Below are positions 40,995 through 50,473 of a DNA stretch of 64,000 bases, one piece after another. The translations under genes were made by a program, and so were the position numbers. Location: positions 1 to 64,000 of the forward strand of contig NZ_BMJB01000004.1 in NCBI RefSeq assembly GCF_014642855.1. Reading direction: 5' to 3'. The notes under the pieces were generated by a model, which saw nothing but the letters and a program-made list of their open reading frames with translations, had not been told where the DNA came from and ran no database searches. Source of the DNA: Edaphobacter acidisoli (GTDB taxonomy: Bacteria > Acidobacteriota > Terriglobia > Terriglobales > Acidobacteriaceae). The stretch's first letter is position 1; each line of letters opens with the position of its first letter.

Positions 40995-43307
40995 ATGTCG
41001 TTTGATTCTTTGTTGCGCGGTTGGCTGAGGCCGTTTGCAGTGTGCGGGCTGACGCTTGCGTTGGTGGGTGGATTTGCTCCGGCCCCTTTGCTGGCCGCGG
41101 CGCCTGTGTATGAGAAGACTCCTGCGGGGGCGAAGGCGGAACGGTTCGTCGATGACCTGCTGGGCAAGATGACGCTGGAGGAGAAGCTGGGGCAGATGAG
41201 CCAGATTCCTCTGAACCAGAAGGAAGACGTTACGCCGGACGAGCGGATTCTGAAGGGGCAGGTGGGGTCGTTTCTGTTCGTCACGGACGCGAAGGAGATT
41301 GACCGGTTGCAGCACCTGGCGGTGGAGCGCGGGCCGCATCATATTCCGCTGATTTTTGGGTTCGATGTGATTCATGGGTTCAGGACGATCTATCCGGTGC
41401 CGCTGGCGCTGGCGGCTTCGTGGGACCCGTCGGTGGCGGAGAATGCGGAGAGCATGGCCGCGCGTGAGGCGAGTGCTGTGGGCGTGAGGTGGACGTTTGC
41501 GCCGATGGTGGATATTGCGCGCGATCCGCGCTGGGGGCGGATTATGGAGGGAGCGGGCGAGGACCCGTATCTTGGCTCGCAGATGGCTGCGGCGGAGGTG
41601 CGCGGATTTCAAGGGCCGGAGATTGGTTCGGCGGATCACATACTGGCTTGCGTGAAGCACTTTGCCGGTTATGGCGCGGCGGCGGGCGGGCGCGACTATG
41701 ACTCGTCGGATATCTCGGACAATGAGCTGTGGAATGTGTATCTGCCGCCGTTTGAGGCCGCGGTGAATGCGGGCGCGGGGTCGGTGATGTCGGCGTATAT
41801 GGATTTGAATGGGGTGCCGGCGACGGGGAATACGTTTCTGCTGCGCGATGTGCTGCGGGACAAGTGGAAGTTTGATGGGTTTGTGGTGAGTGACTGGGAT
41901 TCGGTGTTCAACCTGACGACGCATGGGTTTGCTTCGGGACCGGAGGATGCGGCGGTGCGCGCGGTGAATGCGGGCGTGGACATGGAGATGACCAGCCATG
42001 TGATGCGTGACAATCTGGCCGATGCGGTGAAGAAGGGATTGGTGAAGGAGTCCACGATTGACGCGGCGGTGCGACAGATTCTGCTGATGAAGTACAGGCT
42101 CGGGCTGTTCGCGCATCCTTATGTTGATCTGGCGCGGGTGAGCGCGGTAGAGGAGTCGGCGGAAGAGCGTGATGGCGCGAAGGCTGCTGCGGAGAAGACT
42201 GCGGTGCTGTTGCGCGATGAGGGCGGGCTGCTGCCGCTGAAGAGCGTGAAGTCGATTGCCGTGATCGGGCCGCTGGCGGACTCGAAGGCCGACACGATGG
42301 GCTCGTGGAGCCTGGCTGGAGATAAAGACGCGACCGTGACGGTGCTCGACGGGATCCGCAGGCGATTTGGCGCGACGGCGGCGATCACTTCGACGAAAGG
42401 TGTGGAGATCGAGCGCGGGCAGCCTTCGATCTTTGATTCGCAGTTCTGGAGCCCTGATCCGGTACTGAAGACGGCGGCTGCGCGGGAGGCGGAGTTCAAC
42501 CATGCGATCGATCTGGTGAAGCAGGCGGATGTTTCGGTGCTGGTGTTGGGCGAGGCGCAGAATATGAGCGGCGAGCGGGCGTCGCGGCTGTCGCTGAAGC
42601 TGCCGGGCGAGCAGGAGCGGCTTCTGGAAGCTGCGGTGGCGACGGGTAAGCCGGTGGTGCTGGTGCTGCTGAATGCTCGTCCGCTGAACATTACGTGGGC
42701 TTCGGAACATGTGCCAGCGATTCTGGAGGCGTGGTATCCGGGGACCGAGGGCGGCGATGCGATTGCCGCGTTGCTGGCGGGAGATGCGAACCCCGGCGGC
42801 AAGCTGCCGGTGACGTGGCCGCGCAGTGTAGGGCAGGTGCCGATCTACTACGCGCACTACCTGACGCAGATTCCGCATGACCGCGACACGATGTACTGGG
42901 ACGGGTCGAGCGCGCCGCTGTATCCGTTTGGCTATGGGTTGAGCTACACGACGTTTGCGCTGAGCAATCTGCGGGTGAGTGCGCCTGATGTGAAGTCGGG
43001 TGGGGCGCTGACGGTTTCGGTGGATGTGAAGAATACCGGCGCGGCTGCCGGCGATGAGGTGATTCAGCTTTATACACATCAGCGCGCGGGGTCGGCGTCG
43101 CGTCCGGTGCGTGAGCTGAAAGGCTTTCGGCGTGTGAGTTTCCAGCCGGGAGAAGAGAAGACGGTGACGCTGACGCTTGATACGAAGGAGCTGGGCTTCT
43201 GGAGCGCGGCGACGCACAGGTGGGCGATTGAGCCGGGGAAGTTTGACCTGTGGGTTGGGACGGACTCGAATGCGAAGGAGCACGCGGAATTTACAGTGTT
43301 GCCGTAG
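40995..43307 (+). CDS. GH3 family beta-glucosidase
   Basis: A 770-residue family-3 glycoside hydrolase, which removes terminal beta-linked glucose from oligosaccharides. Domain order is TIM barrel (about 40-380), alpha/beta sandwich (about 390-610) and a C-terminal fibronectin-like domain (about 680-765). The nucleophile is D300 in FVVSDWDSV. A signal peptide ends near GGFAPAPLLAAAP, so it is periplasmic. GGAG six bases before ATG 40995 supports this start; ATG 40983 is possible. It resembles BglX in layout. It opens a run of four hydrolase genes and lies beside a LacI operator. Confidence 0.92.
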   Translation: MSFDSLLRGWLRPFAVCGLTLALVGGFAPAPLLAAAPVYEKTPAGAKAERFVDDLLGKMTLEEKLGQMSQIPLNQKEDVTPDERILKGQVGSFLFVTDAKEIDRLQHLAVERGPHHIPLIFGFDVIHGFRTIYPVPLALAASWDPSVAENAESMAAREASAVGVRWTFAPMVDIARDPRWGRIMEGAGEDPYLGSQMAAAEVRGFQGPEIGSADHILACVKHFAGYGAAAGGRDYDSSDISDNELWNVYLPPFEAAVNAGAGSVMSAYMDLNGVPATGNTFLLRDVLRDKWKFDGFVVSDWDSVFNLTTHGFASGPEDAAVRAVNAGVDMEMTSHVMRDNLADAVKKGLVKESTIDAAVRQILLMKYRLGLFAHPYVDLARVSAVEESAEERDGAKAAAEKTAVLLRDEGGLLPLKSVKSIAVIGPLADSKADTMGSWSLAGDKDATVTVLDGIRRRFGATAAITSTKGVEIERGQPSIFDSQFWSPDPVLKTAAAREAEFNHAIDLVKQADVSVLVLGEAQNMSGERASRLSLKLPGEQERLLEAAVATGKPVVLVLLNARPLNITWASEHVPAILEAWYPGTEGGDAIAALLAGDANPGGKLPVTWPRSVGQVPIYYAHYLTQIPHDRDTMYWDGSSAPLYPFGYGLSYTTFALSNLRVSAPDVKSGGALTVSVDVKNTGAAAGDEVIQLYTHQRAGSASRPVRELKGFRRVSFQPGEEKTVTLTLDTKELGFWSAATHRWAIEPGKFDLWVGTDSNAKEHAEFTVLP

Positions 43308-43362
43308 AACGTTTTGTGATTGCATCGTTGTTCTTTGAAACGAGGATTTGTGCCGGTACTGG

Positions 43363-43398
43363 CAAAATGCGGGGGTTCTTCGCTTCGCTCAGAATGAC
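43363..43398 (+). repeat. 36-base intergenic repeat, copy 1
   Basis: A 36-base sequence identical to 44760-44795, with the core TTCTTCGCTTCGCTCAGAAT. Both copies lie before hydrolase genes in the same orientation. Confidence 0.85.
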
Positions 43399-43489
43399 CG
43401 TTGGCTGGCAGACCGCTGGTTGGTGATAGGGATAGCAATAAGAAATGCCGTGGTGATTTACGACTTGCCTTTGGAGAGGAGTTGGACCG

Positions 43490-44713
43490 ATGTCGTTCCG
43501 CCGTCTGGTTGGTTTCGCCGTTCTGCTTGCTTGCCTGGTGCCGCTGAACCTGTATGCGCAGTACGCGCACACGCAGGGGAAAGAGATTGTGGATGGGCAC
43601 GGCAAGCCATTCCTGATTCATGGCACGAACCTGGGGAACTGGTTTTTGCCTGAGGGGTATATGTGGCTGTTCGATGGAGGGCCGCAGGCCCCGCGCGAGA
43701 TTCGGGACCTGGTGGAGGAGTTGATCGGGCCGGACAAGGCGGAGACATTCTGGAAGCAATACCGCGAGAACTACATTACGGCGGCGGACATTCACCTGAT
43801 CCACGAGGCGGGTTTGAATACGATTCGCGTGCCGCTCGACTATAAGTACTTCGAGACCGATCCTTCGGAGGGGTTCACGTTGCTGGACAACGTGGTGAAG
43901 TGGAGCCATGACGAGGGACTGTATGTGATTCTCGATATGCACGCCGCTCCGGGGCATCAGAATGGCGCGAACATTGATGATGGCTATGGTTATCCGTGGC
44001 TGTATGACAGCCCGATGGAGCAGGCGCATCTTGTGGCGGTGTGGCAGCGGATTGCGCGGCACTATCGCAACAATCCGACCGTGATGGGATACGACTTGCT
44101 GAATGAGCCGATTCCTACCTATCCAGGTTTGGCGCAGAGCTTCAATGCGAAGCTGGAGCCGGTCTATAAGAAAGTGACTGCGGCGGTGCGGCAGGTGGAC
44201 AGGCACCACATTATTTTCCTCGGCGGCGCGCAGTGGGATGGGAACTTCTCGGTCTTCGGGCCGCCGTTTGATTCGAATACGGCGTACACCTTTCACCAGT
44301 ACTGGATGACTCCGGACCAGAAGGCCGTGCAGAAGTATGTTGATTTCCGCGACAAGTACAACGTGCCGGTGTGGCTGGGTGAGTCGGGCGAGAACACGGA
44401 CGATTGGATCGCGAAGTATCGCGCGGTGCTGGACGCGAACCACATCGGGTGGACCTTCTGGCCTTACAAGAAGATGGAGAAGACTTCGGCGATGGTGTCG
44501 TATGCGCCGCCTGCGGGCTGGGACCAGATTGTGGCGTTTGCCAAGTTGCCGCGCGATATGGGGCATACCGAGGATCGCGTGAAGGCGCGGCCTCCGCAGG
44601 ATGTGATCGACCGCGCGTTTGATGGGCTGCTCCAGAACATTCAACTGCACAACTGCCATGTGAATGCCGGCTATCTGGATGCGTTGGGTGCGAAGCAGGT
44701 GGCGCTTCCGTAG
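43490..44713 (+). CDS. GH5 family glycoside hydrolase (beta-glucanase-like)
   Basis: A 407-residue secreted hydrolase with a signal peptide (about 1-23, LACLVPLNLYAQ) and one TIM-barrel domain. The acid/base is E206 in DLLNEPIP and the nucleophile is E298 in VWLGESGENT. IHGTNLGNWFLPEGYMW and NTIRVPLDYKYF are typical of exo-beta-1,3-glucanase-like subgroups of GH5, which retain stereochemistry. GGAG precedes the ATG. Its exact bond specificity is inferred. It lies between GH3 and GH30 genes and is preceded by a copy of the 36-base repeat. Confidence 0.88.
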   Translation: MSFRRLVGFAVLLACLVPLNLYAQYAHTQGKEIVDGHGKPFLIHGTNLGNWFLPEGYMWLFDGGPQAPREIRDLVEELIGPDKAETFWKQYRENYITAADIHLIHEAGLNTIRVPLDYKYFETDPSEGFTLLDNVVKWSHDEGLYVILDMHAAPGHQNGANIDDGYGYPWLYDSPMEQAHLVAVWQRIARHYRNNPTVMGYDLLNEPIPTYPGLAQSFNAKLEPVYKKVTAAVRQVDRHHIIFLGGAQWDGNFSVFGPPFDSNTAYTFHQYWMTPDQKAVQKYVDFRDKYNVPVWLGESGENTDDWIAKYRAVLDANHIGWTFWPYKKMEKTSAMVSYAPPAGWDQIVAFAKLPRDMGHTEDRVKARPPQDVIDRAFDGLLQNIQLHNCHVNAGYLDALGAKQVALP

Positions 44714-44759
44714 GGCTATCGTGCGTTTGCTCTGAAGCAAAGATCGGTGCCGCTCAGAA

Positions 44760-44795
44760 CAAAATGCGGGGGTTCTTCGCTTCGCTCAGAATGAC
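44760..44795 (+). repeat. 36-base intergenic repeat, copy 2
   Basis: Identical to 43363-43398 and located 30 bases before the GH30 start. No transposase or target duplication is seen. Confidence 0.85.
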
Positions 44796-44824
44796 TGCAA
44801 AGGGTTAGGTGAATGGAGGAGAGG

Positions 44825-46225
44825 ATGACTTACAAGCTGACAGGCTCGTTGTTACTGGCTGCGATGATTGCGGCTCCGGTGTCTTTGGTTGCGCAGAAGA
44901 ATGTTTCGGTGTGGGTGACGGACCGGAATCAGTCCGAGCTGCTTCAGTTGCAGACGACGCATCCTGAGCTTTCGAAGGCCGCCGCGGCTGCGGGGCTGGT
45001 GATTGATGTGAATGGGAAGCAGACGTTCCAGACGATCGATGGCTTCGGGTTTGCGCTGACCGGCGGCAGCGCCGAGCTGATGATGAAGATGAGTGCGGAG
45101 AAGCGCGCGGCGCTGATTCAGGAGCTGTTTGGCACGGGTGGCGACGACATTGGTGTGAGCTATCTGCGGGTGAGTGTGGGGTCGTCGGATATGAACGACC
45201 ATGCTTTTTCTTACGACGATCTGCCTGCGGGTGAGACCGATCCCAAGATTGAAAAGTTCAGCTTCGGTCCGGATGAGACCACGGTGATTCCTGTGCTGCA
45301 GGAGGTATTGAAGGTCAATCCGAAGATTAAGATTCTGGCTTCGCCGTGGTCTGCGCCTGCGTGGATGAAGACGACGGACAAGCCGAAGGCAGGCGTTCTG
45401 CTGCCGCAGTATTTCGGCTCGTACGCGACTTACTTTGTGAAGTACATCGAGGGTATGAAGGCAGCAGGCATCGATATCGACACGCTGACTGTGCAGAACG
45501 AGCCGTTGAACGAGAAGAACACGCCCAGCATGGTGATGCTCGCGCCGGAGCAGGCGGACTTCATCGCCAACTATCTTGGGCCTGCGTTCGAGAAGGCCGG
45601 TATCAAAACCAAGATTGTTCTGTATGACCACAACCTGGACCACCCGGCATATCCGCTCTCGATTCTGAAGGACCCGGCGGCGAACAAGTATATAGATGGC
45701 ACGGGATTTCATTTGTACGGCGGCAAGATTGATGCAATGACCGAAGTCCACAATGCCTTCCCCAACAAGAACCTCTACTTCACCGAGCAGTCGATTACGG
45801 ACCCGAGCGGGAAGGAGCCGGTTGCGAAGCCGGAGGCGTGGGTGGTGATTGGTGCGACGCGGAACTGGAGCAGGAATGTGCTGCTGTGGAACCTGGCCGC
45901 CGATTCGCAGGATGGTCCGCACACGAATGATGGAGGATGCACGGAGTGCCAGGGAGCACTGACGATTGACGGCGACAATGTGAAGCTCAATCTGGCTTAT
46001 TACGTGATTGCGCAGGTGTCGAAATTTGTTCCGGCAGGTTCGGTGCGGATTGGGTCGAACGATCTGGAGCAGTTGCCGAATGTCGCGTTCAGGACGCCAG
46101 ATGGAAAGAAGGCTCTGGTTGTGGCCAACACGAGCGGCGCGGACCAGAGCTTCAGTGTGCGTGATGGTGGCCGTGAATTCAGTGCTTCGCTGGGAGCTGG
46201 AGCGGTGGCTACTTACATCTGGTAA
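44825..46225 (+). CDS. GH30 family glycoside hydrolase (beta-1,6-glucanase/glucosylceramidase-like)
   Basis: A 466-residue secreted hydrolase. Signal peptide 1-24 (SLLLAAMIAAPVSLVAQ). The barrel carries IDGFGFALTGGSAELMMKMS, the acid/base E226 in TVQNEPLN and the nucleophile E321 in YFTEQSI. The C-terminal beta domain with FVPAGSVRIGSNDLEQLPNV and VANTSGADQSFSV completes the GH30 fold. Bacterial members of this subgroup cut beta-1,6-glucan or related bonds. GGAGGAG lies just before ATG 44825. Together with GH3 and GH5 it suits breakdown of beta-1,3/1,6-glucan such as fungal walls. Confidence 0.9.
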   Translation: MTYKLTGSLLLAAMIAAPVSLVAQKNVSVWVTDRNQSELLQLQTTHPELSKAAAAAGLVIDVNGKQTFQTIDGFGFALTGGSAELMMKMSAEKRAALIQELFGTGGDDIGVSYLRVSVGSSDMNDHAFSYDDLPAGETDPKIEKFSFGPDETTVIPVLQEVLKVNPKIKILASPWSAPAWMKTTDKPKAGVLLPQYFGSYATYFVKYIEGMKAAGIDIDTLTVQNEPLNEKNTPSMVMLAPEQADFIANYLGPAFEKAGIKTKIVLYDHNLDHPAYPLSILKDPAANKYIDGTGFHLYGGKIDAMTEVHNAFPNKNLYFTEQSITDPSGKEPVAKPEAWVVIGATRNWSRNVLLWNLAADSQDGPHTNDGGCTECQGALTIDGDNVKLNLAYYVIAQVSKFVPAGSVRIGSNDLEQLPNVAFRTPDGKKALVVANTSGADQSFSVRDGGREFSASLGAGAVATYIW

Positions 46226-46239
46226 CGCGGGAGAACGGC

Positions 46240-49236
46240 ATGAGGCTGAAGCTTGGAGTGTGTTTGTTGGCGGGAGCGATTGCAGGATGTGCAATTGCTC
46301 CCGCGTGGGGAGCGTCTTACTACACGCTTCGGCCTAATGATGTGAAGGCTGTCTATGTGGCTCCGGGCACGGACGGCGTGCATGGCGACGGCGTTGGTGA
46401 CGACAGCGCGGCGCTGCAGCAGGCTATCGACAAGGTGCAGGAGACGACGGAGCAGGGCATCGTCTTTATTGCTGCGGGGCGGTATCGCATCAGCAGGACG
46501 ATCTTTGTGTGGCCGGGGATTCGGCTGATTGGCTATGGCGCGGAGAGGCCGGTCTTTGTGCTGGGCAAAGATACGCCCGGCTATCAGGCTGGCATGGGCT
46601 ACATGGTGATGTTTACGGGCGGGCGTCCGCGTGTGGGTGCTGCGCGGTTTCGGCGGCGGCCGGCTGCGTCGCTGCCGGGGATTGTGCCGCCGAACGCGAA
46701 TATTCCGGATGCGAATCCGGGGACGTTCTATTCGGCGATGAGCAATATTGATTTCGATATTGAGGATGGGAATCCTGCGGCAGTGGGGATTCGTTTTCAT
46801 GTGGCGCAGCATTGTTATCTGGCGCACATGGACTTTCATATCGGGTCGGGGCTGGCGGCGTTGCACGATGTCGGCAATGAAGCTGAGGACTTGCACTTTT
46901 ACGGTGGCCAGTATGGCATCATGACGCGCAAGCCTTCGCCGGGGTGGCAGTTTACGTTGCTGGATTCGAGCTTCGAGGGGCAGAGCCAGGCGGCGATCAA
47001 GGAGCATGAGGCTGGGTTGACGCTGGTGCGCGACGAGTTCCGGCATGTGCCTTCGGCGATTGCGATTGATGCGGGTTATGCGGACGAGCTTTGGGTGAAG
47101 GATGCGAGGTTTGAGGAGATTTCGGGGCCTGCGGTTGTGATCAGCAATGAGAACAACAATCGGACGGAGATCAATCTCGAAGACATTGTGTGCAGACATG
47201 TACCGGAGTTTGCCAGCTTCCGAGATAGCGGCAACAAAGTGGACGGCAAGGGCGAGATGTATCGGGTTGCGGCGTTCACGCATGGGTTGACCTTTGCCGG
47301 GATCGGATCGACGCCGGTGATTAAGACGACGTTTGACACGGCTGCGCTGAGTGCGCTTCCTACTCCGGTGGCTTCGGATATTCCGCATCTTCCGGCGCAG
47401 GATACGTGGGTGAATCTGAAGGACCTCGGCGCGAAGGGCGATGGTGTGACGGATGATACGGCTGCGATTCAGCGGGCGGTTGCGGAGCACCGAACGATTT
47501 ATGTTCCATCTGGGCACTATATTGTGACCGACACGATTCGGCTGAAGCCGGATACGGTGCTGATTGGGTTGAGCCCGACGACGACGCAGTTTGATCTGCC
47601 GGATTCGACGCCGGGATTTCAGGGGCCGGGAGCACCGAAGCCTCTGCTGGAGGCGCCTCAGGGCGGGACGAATATTGTGACCGGCATTGGGCTATATACG
47701 AACGGCATCAACAGCCGCGCGGTGGCGGCGAAGTGGATGGCGGGCACGAACTCGCTGATGGACGATGTGCGTTTTCTGGGCGGGCATGGAACGAACTATC
47801 CGGGCGTTTCGTGGGACACGATCTACAACAACACGCACACGGCGGATGCTGACATTCGGCGCAAATGGGACAGCCAGTATCCGAGCCTGTGGATTACGAA
47901 TGGCGGGGGAGGCACGTTTGCGGATATCTGGACGCCGAGCACGTTTGCGCAGGCCGGGTTGTATATCTCGAACACCTCGACGAGCGGGCGGATTTATGAG
48001 CTCTCGTGTGAGCATCATGTTCGCAATGAGGTGGAGTTGAACAATGTTTCGAACTGGCAGATCTATGCGCTGCAGACGGAGGAGGAGCGCGGCGAGAGCG
48101 GGTTTGCGCTGCCGCTGTCGATTCGCAATTCGAGCAATGTGACGGTGGCGAACTATCACAGCTATCGCGTAGTGAGCAGTTATCAGCCGGGGTTGCGCGC
48201 GATTGAGGTGTCGAACTCGAAGGATATTCGGCTGCGCAATATTCATGTGTATGGCGACAACAAGGTTTCGTTTGATAACTCGGTTGTGATTCATCGTCCG
48301 GCGGATGTGCTGGTGAGGCATCGTGAGTTTGCTTCGCTGACGATTGATACCGACGCAATGATTTCGCAGAAGCCGGTGACGCATTCTGTGCTGGCTGCGG
48401 GCGCGAAGGTGGAGAAGTTGCGCGATGGCTTCTTCAATATCTCGGGCGCGGCGGTGAACAAGGCGGGGCAGCTTTATTTTGTGGACGCGCACTGGCAGCG
48501 GATCTATCGGTGGTCGCCGGAGACGAAGATGCTCTCGCTGGTGCGGGATGCGCCGCTTTCGCCGGTGCAGTTGGTGTTCGACAAAGCCGGCGATCTGATG
48601 GTGGTTTCGTATGACGGCGATGGCACGGTGTACAGCTTCAATCCTGATGCGAAGGATGATTCGATTTCGCTGCTGAAGCCGCAGTCTGCGCAGGCGCGGC
48701 CCGGGATGACGGCGGTGCTGCCCGACAACTACTGGCGGAATGAGAATGATTTTGTGAAGGCGGTGCCTGTGCCGAGGCCGTACCAGTATGTCTCGCCGGA
48801 TGGGACGACGTTTATTCCTGCAGGTGAGGATTTTGTGAAGGGCGAACTTTACTACGGCACGAAGATGGCGGATGTGCTGCGTGCGTTTGGGCTGGTGCGT
48901 GCGGTGCCGGGCAAACCGTTCTATGTGAGCGATGAGTCGGAGCAGAAGACCTACGCGGCGAAGGTTGCGCCGGACGGCACGTTGACTGATATCAGGCTGT
49001 TTGCCGAGCAGGGCGGCGAGAGCGTGGCGCAGGATGCGGCGGGGAATGTTTATATTGCTGCGGGCGAGATCTATGTCTACAACCCGGCAGGGCGGCTAAT
49101 CGATACCATCGATGTGCCGGACAGGCCGATTGATCTGGTCTTCGGCGGTAAAGACGACAGGACGTTGTTTATTCTGGCGCGCGGGGCGCTGTATTCGGTG
49201 CGGACGAAGGTGGGTGGGATGAACGGCGTTCAGTGA
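46240..49236 (+). CDS. Tandem pectate-lyase-fold (GH55-like) protein with C-terminal propeller
   Basis: A 998-residue secreted protein with a signal peptide (LLAGAIAGCAIAPAWGA). Two parallel beta-helix domains of the pectate-lyase-3 type start near residue 40 (VHGDGVGDDSAALQQAIDKV) and 388 (LGAKGDGVTDDTAAIQRAVA). Tandem helices of this kind form exo-beta-1,3-glucanases of GH55. The C-terminal third (about 720-990) has propeller-like strands (AAVNKAGQLYFVDAHWQRIY, QLVFDKAGDLMVVSYDGDG) of the SMP-30/NHL type, an unusual addition. I cannot locate the catalytic Glu with certainty, so GH55 is tentative. It starts 14 bases after the GH30 stop. Confidence 0.65.
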   Translation: MRLKLGVCLLAGAIAGCAIAPAWGASYYTLRPNDVKAVYVAPGTDGVHGDGVGDDSAALQQAIDKVQETTEQGIVFIAAGRYRISRTIFVWPGIRLIGYGAERPVFVLGKDTPGYQAGMGYMVMFTGGRPRVGAARFRRRPAASLPGIVPPNANIPDANPGTFYSAMSNIDFDIEDGNPAAVGIRFHVAQHCYLAHMDFHIGSGLAALHDVGNEAEDLHFYGGQYGIMTRKPSPGWQFTLLDSSFEGQSQAAIKEHEAGLTLVRDEFRHVPSAIAIDAGYADELWVKDARFEEISGPAVVISNENNNRTEINLEDIVCRHVPEFASFRDSGNKVDGKGEMYRVAAFTHGLTFAGIGSTPVIKTTFDTAALSALPTPVASDIPHLPAQDTWVNLKDLGAKGDGVTDDTAAIQRAVAEHRTIYVPSGHYIVTDTIRLKPDTVLIGLSPTTTQFDLPDSTPGFQGPGAPKPLLEAPQGGTNIVTGIGLYTNGINSRAVAAKWMAGTNSLMDDVRFLGGHGTNYPGVSWDTIYNNTHTADADIRRKWDSQYPSLWITNGGGGTFADIWTPSTFAQAGLYISNTSTSGRIYELSCEHHVRNEVELNNVSNWQIYALQTEEERGESGFALPLSIRNSSNVTVANYHSYRVVSSYQPGLRAIEVSNSKDIRLRNIHVYGDNKVSFDNSVVIHRPADVLVRHREFASLTIDTDAMISQKPVTHSVLAAGAKVEKLRDGFFNISGAAVNKAGQLYFVDAHWQRIYRWSPETKMLSLVRDAPLSPVQLVFDKAGDLMVVSYDGDGTVYSFNPDAKDDSISLLKPQSAQARPGMTAVLPDNYWRNENDFVKAVPVPRPYQYVSPDGTTFIPAGEDFVKGELYYGTKMADVLRAFGLVRAVPGKPFYVSDESEQKTYAAKVAPDGTLTDIRLFAEQGGESVAQDAAGNVYIAAGEIYVYNPAGRLIDTIDVPDRPIDLVFGGKDDRTLFILARGALYSVRTKVGGMNGVQ

Positions 49237-49239
49237 GAG

Positions 49240-49266
49240 CCTCGGGTTCCAGATCGAGAACCGAGG
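49240..49266 (+). terminator. Hairpin after GH55-like gene
   Basis: CCTCGG/CCGAGG and TTC/GAA form a 9-pair stem with one bulge, 3 bases after the stop codon. No T run. Confidence 0.4.
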
Positions 49267-49351
49267 GCGCAGATTGGATTTACGGTAGTCGCGCTTGCCA
49301 ATAGACTGTATCTGATGCGGTCCTGCTGTGTAGGGCCGGAAAGATAGAGAG

Positions 49352-50473
49352 ATGGCAGTGAGTGATAAGACTTTAAGCGGCGGTGCCGCGCCTGTTCTGG
49401 TAACGGGCGGGGCTGGATTTATCGGCTCTAATTTTGTACTGGACTGGCTTGGTTCAGGCTGCGGGCCGGTGATCAATCTGGACAAGCTGACCTACGCGGG
49501 CAATCTGGAGAATCTGGCTTCGGTCGAGGCGCGCGCGGACTACACGTTTGTGCATGGTGATATCCGCGACCGTGCTTTAGTGGACAGGCTTTTGCGCGAG
49601 CATAGACCACGTGCTGTGGTCCACTTTGCGGCGGAGAGCCATGTGGACCGCTCGATAGCCGGGCCGGAGGCGTTTCTGCGCACGAACATCGATGGCACAT
49701 TTGCGATGCTGGAGGCTGCACGGGAGTACTACGGAACGCTGACGGGCGAGGAGCGCGAGAGGTTTCGCTTTCTGCATGTCTCGACCGATGAGGTTTACGG
49801 AACGCTGGCGCCGGACGATCCTGCGTTTCATGAGGACACGCCGTATGCGCCGAACAGTCCTTATGCTGCGTCGAAGGCGGCGTCGGACCATCTGGTGAGG
49901 GCGTGGGTGCACACGTATGGGCTGCCTGCGCTGATTACGAACTGCTCGAACAACTATGGGCCGTATCAGTTTCCGGAGAAGCTGATTCCACTGATGATTG
50001 CGAATGCGCTGAAGGGCAAGGCTCTGCCTGTGTATGGAGATGGTCAGCAGGTGCGCGACTGGCTTTATGTGGTGGACCACTGCCGCGCGCTGCGTGCGGT
50101 GTTGGAGCTTGGACGTGTGGGCGAGACGTACAACGTCGGCGGCGGGAACCAGCGGAGCAATCTTGACGTGGTGAAGACGCTGTGCGCGTTGCTCGATGAG
50201 CTTGCGCCGGGGTCGAAGTTTGCTCCGCACTTCGGGCTGGTGCAGTTCGTGACGGACCGTCCGGGACATGATCGCCGTTATGCGATCGATGCGCGCAAGC
50301 TCGAAGGCGAGCTTGGCTGGCGCGCGGAGGAGAGCTTTGAGACCGGGCTGCGCAAGACGGTGGAGTGGTATCTCGGGAACGCGGCGTGGGTGGAGCATGT
50401 GACGAGTGGAGCGTATCAGCAGTGGGTTGCCGAGAACTATGCGGGACGTGCGGCTGCGGAGGCTTCGCGATGA
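49352..50473 (+). CDS. rfbB: dTDP-glucose 4,6-dehydratase RfbB
   Basis: A 373-residue short-chain dehydrogenase-type enzyme that converts dTDP-glucose to dTDP-4-keto-6-deoxyglucose, step two of dTDP-L-rhamnose synthesis. The NAD-binding TGGAGFIG is at 18-25. Catalytic residues are the T145-D146-E147 group of HVSTDEVYG and Y171/K175 of [17 protein letters not shown] and [12 protein letters not shown] are RfbB signatures. GGAAAG lies before the ATG. Its stop overlaps the next start, so translation is coupled. Somewhat longer than the usual 340-360 residues, with a C-terminal extension. Confidence 0.96.
   Translation: MAVSDKTLSGGAAPVLVTGGAGFIGSNFVLDWLGSGCGPVINLDKLTYAGNLENLASVEARADYTFVHGDIRDRALVDRLLREHRPRAVVHFAAESHVDRSIAGPEAFLRTNIDGTFAMLEAAREYYGTLTGEERERFRFLHVSTDEVYGTLAPDDPAFHEDTPYAPNSPYAASKAASDHLVRAWVHTYGLPALITNCSNNYGPYQFPEKLIPLMIANALKGKALPVYGDGQQVRDWLYVVDHCRALRAVLELGRVGETYNVGGGNQRSNLDVVKTLCALLDELAPGSKFAPHFGLVQFVTDRPGHDRRYAIDARKLEGELGWRAEESFETGLRKTVEWYLGNAAWVEHVTSGAYQQWVAENYAGRAAAEASR

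Noticed and set aside
40722-43325. 867-codon open frame on the minus strand
   Set aside because: It is a shadow of the GH3 gene. Composition is Arg/His-rich with no domain, and the plus frame has all catalytic motifs.
43363-44795. Direct repeats as possible CRISPR units or insertion-sequence ends
   Set aside because: Only two copies 1.4 kb apart around an intact GH5 gene; no transposase, no regular spacers.
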